Assembly: GCA_030448265.1 (NCBI GenBank)
Contig: JAUJNG010000024.1
Coordinates: 1-64,000 of the forward strand
DNA length: 64,000 nucleotides
Direction: 5' to 3'
Source of the DNA: Abditibacterium sp.
GTDB taxonomy: Bacteria; Armatimonadota; Abditibacteriia; Abditibacteriales; Abditibacteriaceae
The notes beneath the pieces are model-generated. The model did not search any database and was not told where the DNA came from. It worked only from the letters and a program-made list of their open reading frames with translations. The first letter of the stretch is position 1; every line of letters begins with the position of its first letter. The position numbers and the translations under genes are program-made. This document shows, in pieces, positions 25,944 to 34,334 of the stretch.

Positions 25944-27482
25944 ATGGCACTTTCCGCAGCGGCGCGCGCCGCACTCGACCAGTTCAAAACTCAGCAGATG
26001 GGCACCGGCACGCTTCCAGGCACCGACCCCGCCTCCCACCTCGACGAAATTGAAGACGATTTCACCTCCAATGGCGAGCCTGCGCCCGTCGCGGCGCCCG
26101 CCGAAACCAACGGGGCGTGGAATCGCATCAACGACCCCTCCACCACCATCAAAATGGGCGGTTTGTTTCGCCCCGAACAGCCCAAAACCTTTAAGGAAAG
26201 CGGCGTTTCCTACCGCGTTCTGGAAGGCCTGATTCTCAAAATCATCAAGCAGGAAGGCCCTCAAAACCAGGATCAACTGGCCGACGTGATGAAAATCTCG
26301 GTCAACGTCTTCCGCGACATCCTGCAAAGCCTCAACAAGCGCGAACTGCTCGACACGCCCATTCCGCTTCACTACGACCTCACCACCAAAGGCCGCGATC
26401 TGGTCAACCTCGTCGAAGCCGAGGATGGCTACGTCGGCCCCGCGCCGGTGCCTTTCGCGGCCTACTGCGAGATGGTGCGCCAGCAGGCCAAGCGCGAGCG
26501 CCGCGTTTCGACCGAGGAAGTCGAGGAAGTGTTCGCCGGTTATCCGATGCGCGACAGTCTCAAATACACGCTCAAAGAAGGCTTCAACTCGCAGCGCGTG
26601 ATGATTTTCTACGGCCCGCCAGGCAACGGCAAATCGCTCATCACCGACAACCTCCATCGCCTGCTCAAAGAGCCGGTTCTTTTGCCCTACGCTTTTGAAT
26701 ACAACTCCAAAGTGGTGCAGCTTTTCGATCCGGCCTACCATCATCTGCGCGACGATTTGATGAAAAAAGAAGAGGACGACACGGCCGGCAGCGTTTCGAC
26801 GGCGGGCAAACCCGACCGCAGATGGCTCATTTCCGATGCGCCGCTCGTGGTGGTGGGAACCGAATTTAAAGTGGCGCAGTTCGATATTGCGTTTGACGGC
26901 CAGTATTTCGCGCCGCCGCACGTCAAATCGAACAACGGCATCTTCATTTTCGACGACCTGGGCCGTCAGACCGAGAATCATAACATGATTCTCAATATGT
27001 TCATCTACCCGCTCGAACAGCGCGAAAGCATCATCCGTTTTTCGGGCGGCTCCTCGATGCGCGCGCCGTTTTTGCAGCGCTTATTTCTCTCGACCAACCT
27101 CAACCACGAAGAAATTTTGGACGACGCGTTCAAACGGCGTCTGCTCTATCAAGTCCTGGTTGACCGGCCCACGACGCGGCTGTGGAAGCAGATTTTCATC
27201 AACGAGGCCGGAAAAGTGGGCATCGACCGGCGTATCAGCGCCGAACTCGCGGAAAATGTGGTCGAGTGGTATAAAGCCGACGACCGCGTGTTTCGCGCCT
27301 GCGACCCGCGCAACCTGATGGTGATGACCGACGCCAGCCTCGATCTCGGCCAGCGCGCCTCCGATGTGTTGGATCTGGCCAAAATGAAAAACATCTACGA
27401 CCGCTATCCGGCGGCTTTTCGCAAAGATTCCAAGTTTTTCGTCGGCTCGATGGACTCGACCGGCGCGGGGGATGAAGAGTGA
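25944..27482 (+). CDS. AAA+ ATPase with N-terminal winged-helix-like region
   Basis: This 512-residue protein has a disordered N-terminus (about 1-60), then a segment resembling a winged helix (about 85-150; LEGLILKIIKQEGPQNQDQLAD). The AAA+ module follows: Walker A GPPGNGKS (about 228), Walker B GIFIFDD (about 334), sensor-1 LFLSTN and an arginine-rich KRRLLYQV. Similar ATP-binding proteins occur near pilus or secretion genes in several phyla, but nothing here fixes the role. It ends in a good terminator just before tRNA-Val. Confidence 0.82.
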   Translation: MALSAAARAALDQFKTQQMGTGTLPGTDPASHLDEIEDDFTSNGEPAPVAAPAETNGAWNRINDPSTTIKMGGLFRPEQPKTFKESGVSYRVLEGLILKIIKQEGPQNQDQLADVMKISVNVFRDILQSLNKRELLDTPIPLHYDLTTKGRDLVNLVEAEDGYVGPAPVPFAAYCEMVRQQAKRERRVSTEEVEEVFAGYPMRDSLKYTLKEGFNSQRVMIFYGPPGNGKSLITDNLHRLLKEPVLLPYAFEYNSKVVQLFDPAYHHLRDDLMKKEEDDTAGSVSTAGKPDRRWLISDAPLVVVGTEFKVAQFDIAFDGQYFAPPHVKSNNGIFIFDDLGRQTENHNMILNMFIYPLEQRESIIRFSGGSSMRAPFLQRLFLSTNLNHEEILDDAFKRRLLYQVLVDRPTTRLWKQIFINEAGKVGIDRRISAELAENVVEWYKADDRVFRACDPRNLMVMTDASLDLGQRASDVLDLAKMKNIYDRYPAAFRKDSKFFVGSMDSTGAGDEE

Positions 27483-27488
27483 GATCTC

Positions 27489-27520
27489 AAGGGCCTCCGG
27501 CATGGCCGGAAGCCCTTTTC
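27489..27520 (+). terminator. intrinsic terminator after AAA+ ATPase gene
   Basis: AAGGGCCTCCGGC folds on GCCGGAAGCCCTT around ATG, then TTTC. It separates the ATPase from the tRNA promoter that starts 5 bases later. Confidence 0.85.
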
Positions 27521-27524
27521 TGGT

Positions 27525-27553
27525 TTGACGCTCCCCGATGTCTGGGCTATACT
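27525..27553 (+). promoter_or_regulatory. sigma70-type promoter of tRNA-Val
   Basis: TTGACG (27525-27530), a 17-base spacer and TATACT (27548-27553), with the tRNA beginning 19 bases downstream. This is the clearest housekeeping promoter in the window. Confidence 0.85.
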
Positions 27554-27571
27554 GCGGAGCCGCATCAAGAC

Positions 27572-27643
<72 letters not shown>

Positions 27644-27716
27644 TTTTTTGAACGTGAAATTGCGGATTTCACGCTCAAGTCGGACAGAATTTGGCGTTCT
27701 GGATAGCCCATTTTTA

Positions 27717-28487
27717 CTACAAAAAGAGGGTTAAGTGAAAAAAACAGAACATTCCTTCAGGAAAATGGGAATCCGATGGCGTTTGGGGAATCATGGCCAG
27801 ACCTCGCGTCAGATGTTGCTGGGCGCGCCCACCGTCAAAAAGCGGCTCCGACTGGTCAAGTTGCCCGTAAAGAGTGAGTGTCATGCTCGTTTGATAAACG
27901 CCGCGGGCGTTATCGGCCCCCTTACCGGCCATTTCAATACCGGTCACTTCGGGAACGGCGGTAAAGGCGCAAAACTTGGACGGTGCGAATTGGCGGGTGC
28001 GCGGGTCGAACACGAAGTAAGTCACGGTGCGACGTTTCCAGACTGCCTCGGCTTCTGGCGTGGCCATCTCCGTGTTCCAGCGCAAAAGATTGAGCATCAC
28101 CTCAAGCAAATCGTCCACGAGATGAATGCGTTTCCCGCAGGCGCTGCCCAGGGGTTGTGACACCGATAAGGCGCGCTCAATTTCTTCGCTTACCGGCAAT
28201 CCTGCCCCGCCGAGAGCCGCGACCTGCAAATGATTGAGCCGTTTGACTTCCTCGCCCGCAACGCGCGGGAAAAGCACGGTTTGAAAGGCGCTCATGCCGA
28301 TGTGACGCATGACGAGAACCGTATTGGCAGCCAGATTACGGCGGCCCCGATTGACGTGGGTGCTCACCATCGACACAAAGCTGTCGGTTTCGGGCTGGGC
28401 TTGGAAGAGGTGCGCGGTCGCAAACTTGGCGTGGTTCGCAACAGGGTCGGCGCGCGAGACCTCGAACTCAATCCCCAGGCGCCGCAA
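27717..28487 (-). CDS. unidentified ORF next to the IS element, probably a gene remnant
   Basis: The frame encodes about 256 residues with normal-looking composition (DDLLEVMLNLLRW, RRTVTYFVFDPRTRQF, APSKFCAFTAV), but the only start near the listed end is TTG. The frame actually stays open upstream through the inverted-repeat end of the IS element to 28562. This suggests the 5' part of the gene was displaced by the insertion. No domain is recognised with confidence. There is no ribosome binding site. Confidence 0.4.
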   Translation of the reverse strand: MRRLGIEFEVSRADPVANHAKFATAHLFQAQPETDSFVSMVSTHVNRGRRNLAANTVLVMRHIGMSAFQTVLFPRVAGEEVKRLNHLQVAALGGAGLPVSEEIERALSVSQPLGSACGKRIHLVDDLLEVMLNLLRWNTEMATPEAEAVWKRRTVTYFVFDPRTRQFAPSKFCAFTAVPEVTGIEMAGKGADNARGVYQTSMTLTLYGQLDQSEPLFDGGRAQQHLTRGLAMIPQTPSDSHFPEGMFCFFHLTLFL

Positions 28488-28508
28488 ACCGTCCTCGCGC
28501 TCTAAGAG

Positions 28509-29393
28509 CGCGTCTAAAAAGTCCGAGCGCCACGCCTTGAGGGTAGTCGGAAGAGGTCGATGTCAACCAAACATTACCCCTCTTACCTGAGCGATGCCGA
28601 GTGGCGTCGTCTTCAGCCGTATGTTCCGGCTCCTCTTCGCGGCGGGCGCCCAGCCAAGTATGAGCGCCGTGCCATCCTCAACGCTATCTTCTACATCGTG
28701 CGCGGTGGCACGTCGTGGCGTATGCTGCCCAAAGACCTGTCGCCCTGGCAACTGGCGTATTACTACTTCCGTATTATTACTTCCGCAGGTGGACACAAGA
28801 GGGCTGGTGGGAGCGCGTTCATGCCCTCTGGCGCGCCCAGGTGCGTGCCAAAGCAGACAAGAAACCCCAGCCCAGCGCTGGTGTGCTGGACTCAGAGACC
28901 GTCTCGTGCGTGGCTCCTGGGGGAGAACGCGGTTATGATGCCGGCAAAAAGATCAAGGGGCGAAAGCGTCATGCGGTTGTAGATACCCTGGGTTTGTTGT
29001 GGCTTTTGGTGGTGCATCCGGCTCACATCCAAGACCGCGACAGCGCCAAACTGCTTCTGGCACGCCTGGCCTTTTGTCTGTTCAGGTGGCGCCTGCTGTG
29101 GGGCGGATGGAGCGTATGCGGGCGCTCTGGAACAGTGGGTGGCGGCGCTGCGAGTGCCACGCCCTGGCTGGTGCCCACTGCGTCTGGAGATTGTGCGGCG
29201 CTGCGATGGGGCTATGGGCTGGCAACTGCTGCCCAAACGCTGGATCGTCGAGCGCACTTTGGCTGGCTCGCGCGCTCGCGCCGTCTCGCCAGAGACTACG
29301 AGACCAACATCCAGCACAGCCAAAGCATGGTTTATGCGGCCATGATTCACCTCATGCTGCGGAGACTCAACAATCAAGGCACTTTTAAACACG
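28509..29393 (+). mobile_element. decayed IS5-type insertion sequence
   Basis: Imperfect terminal inverted repeats are visible: GCGTCTAAAAAGTCC at the left and, reading inward from the right, GCGTGTTTAAAAGTGC. CTAAGAGC occurs immediately outside both ends, a possible target duplication. The right copy is also the outer edge of a long hairpin, so the element appears to have inserted at the hairpin border. It carries one broken transposase gene. Confidence 0.75.
28560..29385 (+). pseudogene. IS5-family (DUF4096/DDE) transposase, frameshifted
   Basis: The N-terminal part (YPSYLSDAEWRRLQPYVP, GGTSWRMLPKDLSPW) is intact. A near-perfect 14-bp tandem duplication (TATTACTACTTCCG then TATTATTACTTCCG, about 28758-28785) shifts the frame. 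The next part (RRWTQEGWWERVHALWR, GGERGYDAGKKIKGRKRH) reads on in another frame. An extra G near 29100 and a missing T near 29255 move it twice more; AYAGALEQWVAALRVP and LPKRWIVERT lie in the third frame before FGWLARSRRLARDYETN returns. It is not functional as sequenced. Confidence 0.88.
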
Positions 29394-29394
29394 C

Positions 29395-29518
29395 GCTAAG
29401 AGCCTATCCGAATAGGGCATTGAACCTGGAGGCTCTGGGAGCGCGAGCATCCTTGCTCGCTATTTTGGGTGCGAGCAAGGATGCTCGCGCTCCCAGCCTA
29501 TTCGGATAGGCTCTTAGC
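29395..29518. repeat. very long hairpin (CCTATCCGAATAGG family with GGGAGCGCGAGC core)
   Basis: The outer arms at 29395-29416 and 29497-29518 (GCTAAGAGCCTATCCGAATAGG) and inner arms at 29433-29460 and 29471-29496 (CTGGGAGCGCGAGCATCCTT) form an almost continuous stem. The right arm holds the TAA of the DoxX gene. The outer sequence recurs at 45430-45580, and the inner core recurs in damaged form at 44489-44738. Confidence 0.93.
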
Positions 29519-29975
29519 GGGAAGGCGAACGTGCAAGAGCATAGTCAAGTGACCATTTGCCGCCCCCACGTATTATCAAGGCCAAAGCCAGGCCTATTGC
29601 CAGCAGGTGAAACTCGAAGCCTTCGCCTTTTTGGGTTCCAAACCAGTTCATAAAGAATCCGTGTTGCAGATGAGTGGTCAATACGGCAACGGCCATCACG
29701 CAGGTGATGCCAAATGCGGCGATGCGGGTTAGCAAACCTGAGAGTAATGCGAGTGAGCCGAAAAACTCGGCGACAATCGCCAAAAATGCAAACACCACAG
29801 GAATACCCATTGTGCTGGTGAAAAATTCCATCGTGCCCGCGAAGCCGTAACCCCCAAACCATCCCAACAACTTTTGTGCGCCATGCGGGAACATTACCAA
29901 CCCCAGCGTGAGCCGCAATATCAGTGGCAAGATGTCATCGCGCGTCTGAACTATCCGATTGATTCCAGTCAACAT
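29514..29975 (-). CDS. DoxX family membrane protein
   Basis: This 153-residue DoxX/TQO-small-like protein has four transmembrane helices (about 20-40, 55-80, 85-105 and 120-140), with the family phrase LGLVMFPHGAQKLLGWFGGYG. The ATG at 29975 has AAGGAGA seven bases upstream. It follows the rhodanese gene on the same strand. DoxX proteins next to rhodanese and MarR genes take part in thiol/sulfur redox stress responses in other bacteria; that role is inferred. The stop codon lies in the hairpin arm. Confidence 0.88.
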   Translation of the reverse strand: MLTGINRIVQTRDDILPLILRLTLGLVMFPHGAQKLLGWFGGYGFAGTMEFFTSTMGIPVVFAFLAIVAEFFGSLALLSGLLTRIAAFGITCVMAVAVLTTHLQHGFFMNWFGTQKGEGFEFHLLAIGLALALIIRGGGKWSLDYALARSPSR

Positions 29976-30055
29976 GGTGTCTCCTTGAGTGAGCAACTAA
30001 CGCCCAACACGAATTGATTGTGCGCTGAGCGCCGCTTCAGGTTCGATGGGTTGAT

Positions 30056-30403
30056 TTAACCGGCAACAGGGGCGCCGCTTTCGGTCGGCAGGCCCGCCTC
30101 GACCCAATCCTGCTTGCCCTCGTAATACTCGCGCACCTTGACGTAGCCCAGCGCTTCGAGCCGCTCCGCTGCAATTCCACTATTGGGACAAGGCCCGTTC
30201 GCGCAATAGGTCACGATAAGCGCGTTCTTGTCGGGCAGCATCTGCGGAGCGAGTTCGTCCACCTGGTCGTGCGGCAGGTTCACAGCGCCAGGCAGATGCG
30301 CGTCTTGATAGTAGCTCGCGGGCAAAGCCTCCACCACGACCATGGGTTCGCTGTCGTCGAGTTTGGCCTTCAGTTCGTCCCGACTGATTCTTTTCGCCAT
30401 CAT
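30056..30403 (-). CDS. rhodanese-like sulfurtransferase
   Basis: The 115-residue protein is a single rhodanese domain. The active-site loop is YCANGPCPNS (catalytic Cys about residue 69), preceded by VVEALPASYYQDAHLPGAVNLP. It would transfer sulfane sulfur between thiols in the cytoplasm. GGGAGGAG precedes two adjacent ATGs; the second (30400) has the better spacing. It is divergent from marR, with shared operator repeats between, and co-directional with doxX. Confidence 0.88.
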   Translation of the reverse strand: MMAKRISRDELKAKLDDSEPMVVVEALPASYYQDAHLPGAVNLPHDQVDELAPQMLPDKNALIVTYCANGPCPNSGIAAERLEALGYVKVREYYEGKQDWVEAGLPTESGAPVAG

Positions 30404-30440
30404 ACTCCTCCCAATCCTTGCAAATTAGTTGCACGTTGAT

Positions 30441-30457
30441 ATAGTTGCAGATTGCAA
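30441..30457. promoter_or_regulatory. putative MarR operator, copy 1
   Basis: ATAGTTGCAGATTGCAA is the near-perfect inverse of TTGCAAGTTGCAACTAT at 30477-30493. The pair lies between divergent rhodanese and marR genes. Confidence 0.65.
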
Positions 30458-30476
30458 ATAAATATACTCCCGTTGA

Positions 30477-30505
30477 TTGCAAGTTGCAACTATTTGAGGC
30501 ATAAT
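30477..30505 (+). promoter_or_regulatory. marR promoter with overlapping operator copy 2
   Basis: TTGCAA (30477-30482), a 17-base spacer and CATAAT (30500-30505). The operator half TTGCAAGTTGCAACTAT (30477-30493) covers the -35 and half the spacer, which would allow autorepression. The predicted start of transcription falls at the GTG start codon (30512), so the message is likely leaderless. Confidence 0.7.
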
Positions 30506-30511
30506 TTTTTT

Positions 30512-30973
30512 GTGGCTCGAAAAATCCAGCTCGATGAAGAGCATCACGCGGCGTGGGCTGCCTTCATTTCCGCTCACTCCCTGCTTTTGGAGCGCATCAA
30601 TGGACGTTTGGCCCAAGCGGATCTTTTGCCTTTGGAGTGGTATGACGTATTGCTGGTGCTGGATAAAGCGCCCGAACAGCGACTGCGAATGAGTGAATTA
30701 GCGGACAAAGTGCTTCTCAGCCGAAGTGGTTCAACCCGTCTGGCCGACAAGTTGGAAGCGGCGGGTTTACTGCGGCGAGAAGTTTGTCCCTCAGACCGCC
30801 GCGGCGCGTTCGCCGTGCTCACCAATGAAGGCAAGGCAGCACTGGCCCGAACCTGGCCGGAGTATGCCCAGGGAATTGCGGAACATTTTGCTCAACACTT
30901 AAGTAAGGCCGAGGCTCAGACCCTGACCAAGTGGCTAAAACGAATCCTGACATCTGTTGAGGGTCAAAGCTAA
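30512..30973 (+). CDS. MarR-family transcriptional regulator
   Basis: The 153-residue winged-helix regulator carries the MarR core at about 35-105: PLEWYDVLLVLDKAPEQRL, MSELADKVLLSRSGSTRLAD (recognition helix), then the wing EVCPSDRRGAFAVLTNEGK. The GTG at 30512 is chosen over an upstream ATG (30452) because the promoter and operators occupy that stretch. It most likely represses itself and the divergent rhodanese-doxX pair, with a thiol-reactive signal as a plausible ligand. Confidence 0.88.
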   Translation: MARKIQLDEEHHAAWAAFISAHSLLLERINGRLAQADLLPLEWYDVLLVLDKAPEQRLRMSELADKVLLSRSGSTRLADKLEAAGLLRREVCPSDRRGAFAVLTNEGKAALARTWPEYAQGIAEHFAQHLSKAEAQTLTKWLKRILTSVEGQS

Positions 30974-31055
30974 CCAAACTTCTATCTCAAACGCCGCGAA
31001 GTTGCCGCCAGGAACGCCAAAGAGTAAAATAGCGTCCAGAATCCATCACTGACAG

Positions 31056-31095
31056 GCGAAACGGGGCGAGTCTTCAACGGCTCGCCCCGTTTCGC
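31056..31095. terminator. strong hairpin after marR, T-run missing
   Basis: GCGAAACGGGGCGAG pairs perfectly with CTCGCCCCGTTTCGC around a 10-base loop. No T-run follows, so it may act as a 3' stabiliser rather than a classical terminator. Confidence 0.6.
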
Positions 31096-31162
31096 GCCAC
31101 ACACCGGATGCCGTTAAGGGCCGTCAGCGATTTTTCGCCCTGAACATCCAAGGAACCTCACC

Positions 31163-31417
31163 ATGAAAGCCGAAATTCACCCCGATTACGTCGAAACCAC
31201 CATCACCTGCACCTCATGCGGCAGCGAAGTCCACACCCATTCCACCGTCCCCACCATGCGCCTCGATTTGTGCTCCAACTGCCACCCGTTCTACACCGGC
31301 AAAAAGCGCATCGTGGACACGGCGGGCCGCGTTGACCGCTTCAACCAGCGCCGCGCCATCGGCGACAAAGCCCAGAAAGCCGCCGCCAAGGCCGCGAAAA
31401 CTGCCGCGAAAAAGTAG
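31163..31417 (+). CDS. rpmE: ribosomal protein bL31
   Basis: The 84-residue bL31 is of the zinc-binding type: cysteines at 16 and 19 (CTSC) and 37 and 40 (CSNC), followed by [20 protein letters not shown]. The tail is extended by an Ala/Lys-rich stretch ([13 protein letters not shown]) not present in most homologues. AAGGA precedes the ATG. The order rpmE - yqhQ (DUF1385) - prfA matches the conserved neighbourhood known from many Terrabacteria. Confidence 0.95.
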   Translation: MKAEIHPDYVETTITCTSCGSEVHTHSTVPTMRLDLCSNCHPFYTGKKRIVDTAGRVDRFNQRRAIGDKAQKAAAKAAKTAAKK

Positions 31418-31430
31418 TTTTTCGTCGTTC

Positions 31431-31536
31431 GAGAAGGGGAGAAGGGGAGAAAGGGAGAGGGGGAGTGATTTTCGAAGCTGCACTGACAGTTTCGATTCTC
31501 TCTCCCCTTCTCCCTCACTCCCTTTCTCCCCTTCTG
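31431..31536. repeat. long intergenic hairpin (GAGAAGGGGA family)
   Basis: Purine-rich GAGAAGGGGAGAAGGGGAGA at the left is mirrored by TCTCCCCTTCTCCC and CTTTCTCCCCTTC at the right, imperfectly, around a roughly 30-base loop. It fills the rpmE-yqhQ gap. Confidence 0.82.
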
Positions 31537-31540
31537 CATT

Positions 31541-32554
31541 ATGCCCAAGCCCCAATTCCAACTCGGCGGACAGGCGCTCATCGAAGGCGTGATGATGCGT
31601 GGGCCGCGTTTTGTCGGCGCCGCCGTGCGCCGCGCGGATGGGAGCATCGAAACTCGCGTCGAAGAGTTCACCTCGATTCTCAAAAAACGGCCTTATCTTA
31701 ACGCGCCGCTGGTGCGCGGCATTTTCGCGCTCGTCGAGATGATGAAACTGGGCACGGGCTATCTCAACTGGTCGAGCAATCTCGCGCTCGAAGACGAAAA
31801 CCTCAAAAAAGCGGGCGAGGCGCCCAAACACGCAGTTACAACTCTCGAAGAGCCGCTTTCCGGCACGCCGATTCTCACCGAAACTGTCTCCGGCGAAAAT
31901 CCGATTCCGGCGAAAAACCCGCTTCCGATTTGGCTGTTTGTGCTGACTATTCTCGGTTCGCTCGGATTGGGCGCGCTTTTGTTCGTGGCGACGCCCAATT
32001 TGCTCACGCATTTTGTTTTCAAGCCGATGATAGGCAGCGAAACCCGCCTCAGCATCATGGCGCTCACCTTTATCGAGGGCGCCATCAAGCTGTGCATCTT
32101 CATCGCCTACGTCTATCTCATCGGGCGGCGCAAGCAAATCAAGCGCGTTTTCGAGTATCACGGCGCCGAACACAAAGTCGTTTACGCCGCCGAAAACGGG
32201 CGCCCGCTCACGCCCGAAGGCGCGCGGCCTTTCGATACGCCCCACCCGCGCTGCGGAACCGGATTCGCGCTGCTCACCGTCGTGGTTTCCGTCTTGTGCT
32301 ACAGTTTTCTGCCCTGGCCGGACAACCATTTCACCCGCGTCGGTTTGCGTTTGTGTCTGCTGCCGATTGTCGCCGGAATTTCCTACGAAATCCTCAAAGC
32401 GACGGTGAATCCCCGACTGAGCAGCCTCGCTATTTTGGTCGTCACGCCAGGAATGTGGCTGCAACGCCTCACGACCGAGCAGCCCAACGACGAACAATTG
32501 GAAGTCGCCTGCGAAGCGATGCGCGTCCTCCTCACCGCCGAAAACAATTCTTAG
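31541..32554 (+). CDS. yqhQ: DUF1385 membrane protein (YqhQ family)
   Basis: The 337-residue protein opens with the family signature LGGQALIEGVMMRGP and contains RGIFALVEMMKLG, then four membrane segments (about 130-150, 160-190, 240-262 and 268-290). The conserved EYHGAEHKVVYA and HPRCGTGFALL carry His/Cys residues typical of the family. The molecular function of YqhQ is not established. It lies between rpmE and prfA, as in many genomes. Confidence 0.9.
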   Translation: MPKPQFQLGGQALIEGVMMRGPRFVGAAVRRADGSIETRVEEFTSILKKRPYLNAPLVRGIFALVEMMKLGTGYLNWSSNLALEDENLKKAGEAPKHAVTTLEEPLSGTPILTETVSGENPIPAKNPLPIWLFVLTILGSLGLGALLFVATPNLLTHFVFKPMIGSETRLSIMALTFIEGAIKLCIFIAYVYLIGRRKQIKRVFEYHGAEHKVVYAAENGRPLTPEGARPFDTPHPRCGTGFALLTVVVSVLCYSFLPWPDNHFTRVGLRLCLLPIVAGISYEILKATVNPRLSSLAILVVTPGMWLQRLTTEQPNDEQLEVACEAMRVLLTAENNS

Positions 32555-32625
32555 GGAATAGGCAATAGTGGGAGAGCGCAACTGTTACGCCTTCACTGTT
32601 GCCTGTTGCCTGTTGCCTATTCCCT
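32553..32625. repeat. long intergenic hairpin (AGGGAATAGGCAA family)
   Basis: AGGGAATAGGCAATAG is mirrored by repeated GTTGCCT units ending TTGCCTATTCCCT. It fills the yqhQ-prfA gap; its left arm contains part of the yqhQ stop. Confidence 0.82.
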
Positions 32626-32639
32626 CTTGCCTCCACAAT

Positions 32640-33701
32640 ATGTTAGAAAAAGCCAGAATTCTCGCCGCGCGATTCGATGAATTAAGCGCGCAACTCGCCG
32701 ATCCTGCCGTGTTCGGCGACAGCGATGCCGTCACCAAAATCTCGCGCGAACGCTCCAAACTGGAGCCGATGGCGCGGCTTTACGGCGAATATCTCAAGCT
32801 GCAAAACGCCCTCAATGAAGCGCGCGCTTCGCTTTCCGAGCCGGATTTAGGCGAACTGGCGCAGGATGAAATTGACGAGTTGGAGCCGCAAATCGCGGCC
32901 AAAATGCGCGAGTTGGAAGAAGCGCTTTTGCCCAAAGACGAAGACGCCGACCGCAACGTCATCATGGAAATTCGCGGCGGCGCGGGCGGCGAAGAAGCCG
33001 CGCTGTGGGCCGCCGATTTGTTTCGGATGTATGGCCGCTACGCCGAACTGCGCGGCTGGAAAGTCGAGCCGATTTCGACATCGGAAGCCGAAATGGGCGG
33101 TTTGAAAGAAGTGGTTTTTTCCGTCAACGGACTGGGTGCGTGGGAAGCTTTGCAGAGCGAAAGCGGCGTGCATCGCGTGCAGCGCGTGCCCGCGACCGAG
33201 CAAAAAGGCCGCATTCACACCTCGGCGGCGAGCGTCGCGGTGCTGCCCGAAGCGCAGGAAGTCGATATTGAACTCAACGACAACGAAATCGAAATTGAAA
33301 CCATGCGCGCGTCGGGCGCGGGCGGGCAAAGCGTGCAGAAAAACGAAACCGCGATTCGCCTCATTCACAAACCGTCGGGCCTGATCGTGGTGTGTCAGGA
33401 CGAACGCTCCCTGCGTCAAAACAAGGAAAAAGCGATGCTGGTGTTGCGCTCAAGATTGTATGAAGCCGAACGCCAGAAACAGGCCGACGAACGCGATGAA
33501 GCGCGCCGCGCGCAGGTCAAAGGCGGCGACAGAAGCGACAAAATCCGCACCTACAACTATCCCGAAAACCGTCTCACGGATCACCGCATCGGCTGGAAAT
33601 CGAACTCGCTCGACCGCCTGTTGCAGGGCGAAATCGGCGAACTTATCGGTGCTTTAGTGCAGGAACGCCGCGCGCAGCGATTGGGCGAAATGGGCGAGTA
33701 G
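32640..33701 (+). CDS. prfA: peptide chain release factor 1
   Basis: The 353-residue RF1 terminates translation at UAA/UAG. The stop-codon recognition motif is PAT (in VPATEQKGRIHTS) and the catalytic GGQ is in SGAGGQSVQKNETAI. The presence of PxT rather than SPF marks RF1, not RF2. The frame is open 24 codons upstream through the hairpin arm, but MLEKARILAARFDEL is the family start. There is no ribosome binding site. No prmC (hemK) methyltransferase follows; instead there is a hairpin and a convergent gene. Confidence 0.95.
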   Translation: MLEKARILAARFDELSAQLADPAVFGDSDAVTKISRERSKLEPMARLYGEYLKLQNALNEARASLSEPDLGELAQDEIDELEPQIAAKMRELEEALLPKDEDADRNVIMEIRGGAGGEEAALWAADLFRMYGRYAELRGWKVEPISTSEAEMGGLKEVVFSVNGLGAWEALQSESGVHRVQRVPATEQKGRIHTSAASVAVLPEAQEVDIELNDNEIEIETMRASGAGGQSVQKNETAIRLIHKPSGLIVVCQDERSLRQNKEKAMLVLRSRLYEAERQKQADERDEARRAQVKGGDRSDKIRTYNYPENRLTDHRIGWKSNSLDRLLQGEIGELIGALVQERRAQRLGEMGE

Positions 33702-33784
33702 AGAACGCGAAGCGTGAGCGAGTGAGGCGTAATTGCCAGGACAAAGTTGCAGTTACGCCTCACTCGCTCACGCTTCGCGTTCTC
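33701..33784. repeat. long intergenic hairpin (GAGAACGCGAAGCGTGAGCG family)
   Basis: The 32-base arms 33701-33732 and 33753-33784 are perfect reverse complements with a 20-base loop. The last base of the prfA stop is the first base of the left arm, and the right arm encodes the last residues of the convergent gene. Confidence 0.95.
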
Positions 33785-34289
33785 TAAGTAAGGCCCCGCG
33801 CGTCGCGCCAATAAGCAGTCCCAAAACTTCGCCGCAAAGTGTGCCAGCGAGAACGCCCACTGCGGCGCCGGAAAAGTAGCCATCGGTTTTGCCGGTCGAG
33901 ATCGCGCCCAAAATTGTGCCCCACACAGCGCAAAAGAGCGCGCCGCGCAGCATCCAGATGAACACTTCGCGGTAGAAGCGAGGTAGCAGGCGAATATCGT
34001 CGAATTTTTTGTCACCGTCGGGCCGCATCAAGGCGCCACCGAGCGCGAAAATGAGGGCGCCAAAAGCGGGAATTGCCCACCCTGATAAAGAAGTCGAGTT
34101 GCTGTAATTTACGAACCGCCAGCTCATCACCAGGAGAGGCTCGCTAAAAAACAGCCCGCTCAATGCTGGTAGGAACGAAATGCCGAAGTAAAGCAGAAGC
34201 GCGGGCAGCGACAATATCGCGCCCGCCAGAGGCACGAAAACACTCCCAAAAGCTCCATAAACCAACGCCTGCGCCAATCTTTTCCCCAT
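33768..34289 (-). CDS. hypothetical membrane protein
   Basis: The 173-residue protein has four predicted transmembrane segments (about 12-40, 72-90, 108-128 and 138-162) with Gly/Ala-rich helices. Its composition and layout resemble the membrane protein at 35189-35737 (FGALIFALGGAL versus IFGAFFGGQGG), so the two may be distant paralogs. The C-terminal residues (LLREREA) and stop come from the hairpin arm. No family recognised. Confidence 0.65.
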   Translation of the reverse strand: MGKRLAQALVYGAFGSVFVPLAGAILSLPALLLYFGISFLPALSGLFFSEPLLVMSWRFVNYSNSTSLSGWAIPAFGALIFALGGALMRPDGDKKFDDIRLLPRFYREVFIWMLRGALFCAVWGTILGAISTGKTDGYFSGAAVGVLAGTLCGEVLGLLIGATRGALLREREA

Positions 34290-34334
34290 TTCCTTTCTTC
34301 TTTTCTTCCCTTCTTCTATCCCTGAAAAACGCCC

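Noticed and set aside
29997-30060. attC-like pattern before doxX (minus strand: TGTTGGGCGTTAG with an imperfect opposite arm after the rhodanese gene)
   Set aside because: Only the R'-like end is convincing; the opposite half pairs poorly, spacing differs from the three good sites, and the rhodanese-doxX pair makes sense as one MarR-controlled operon.
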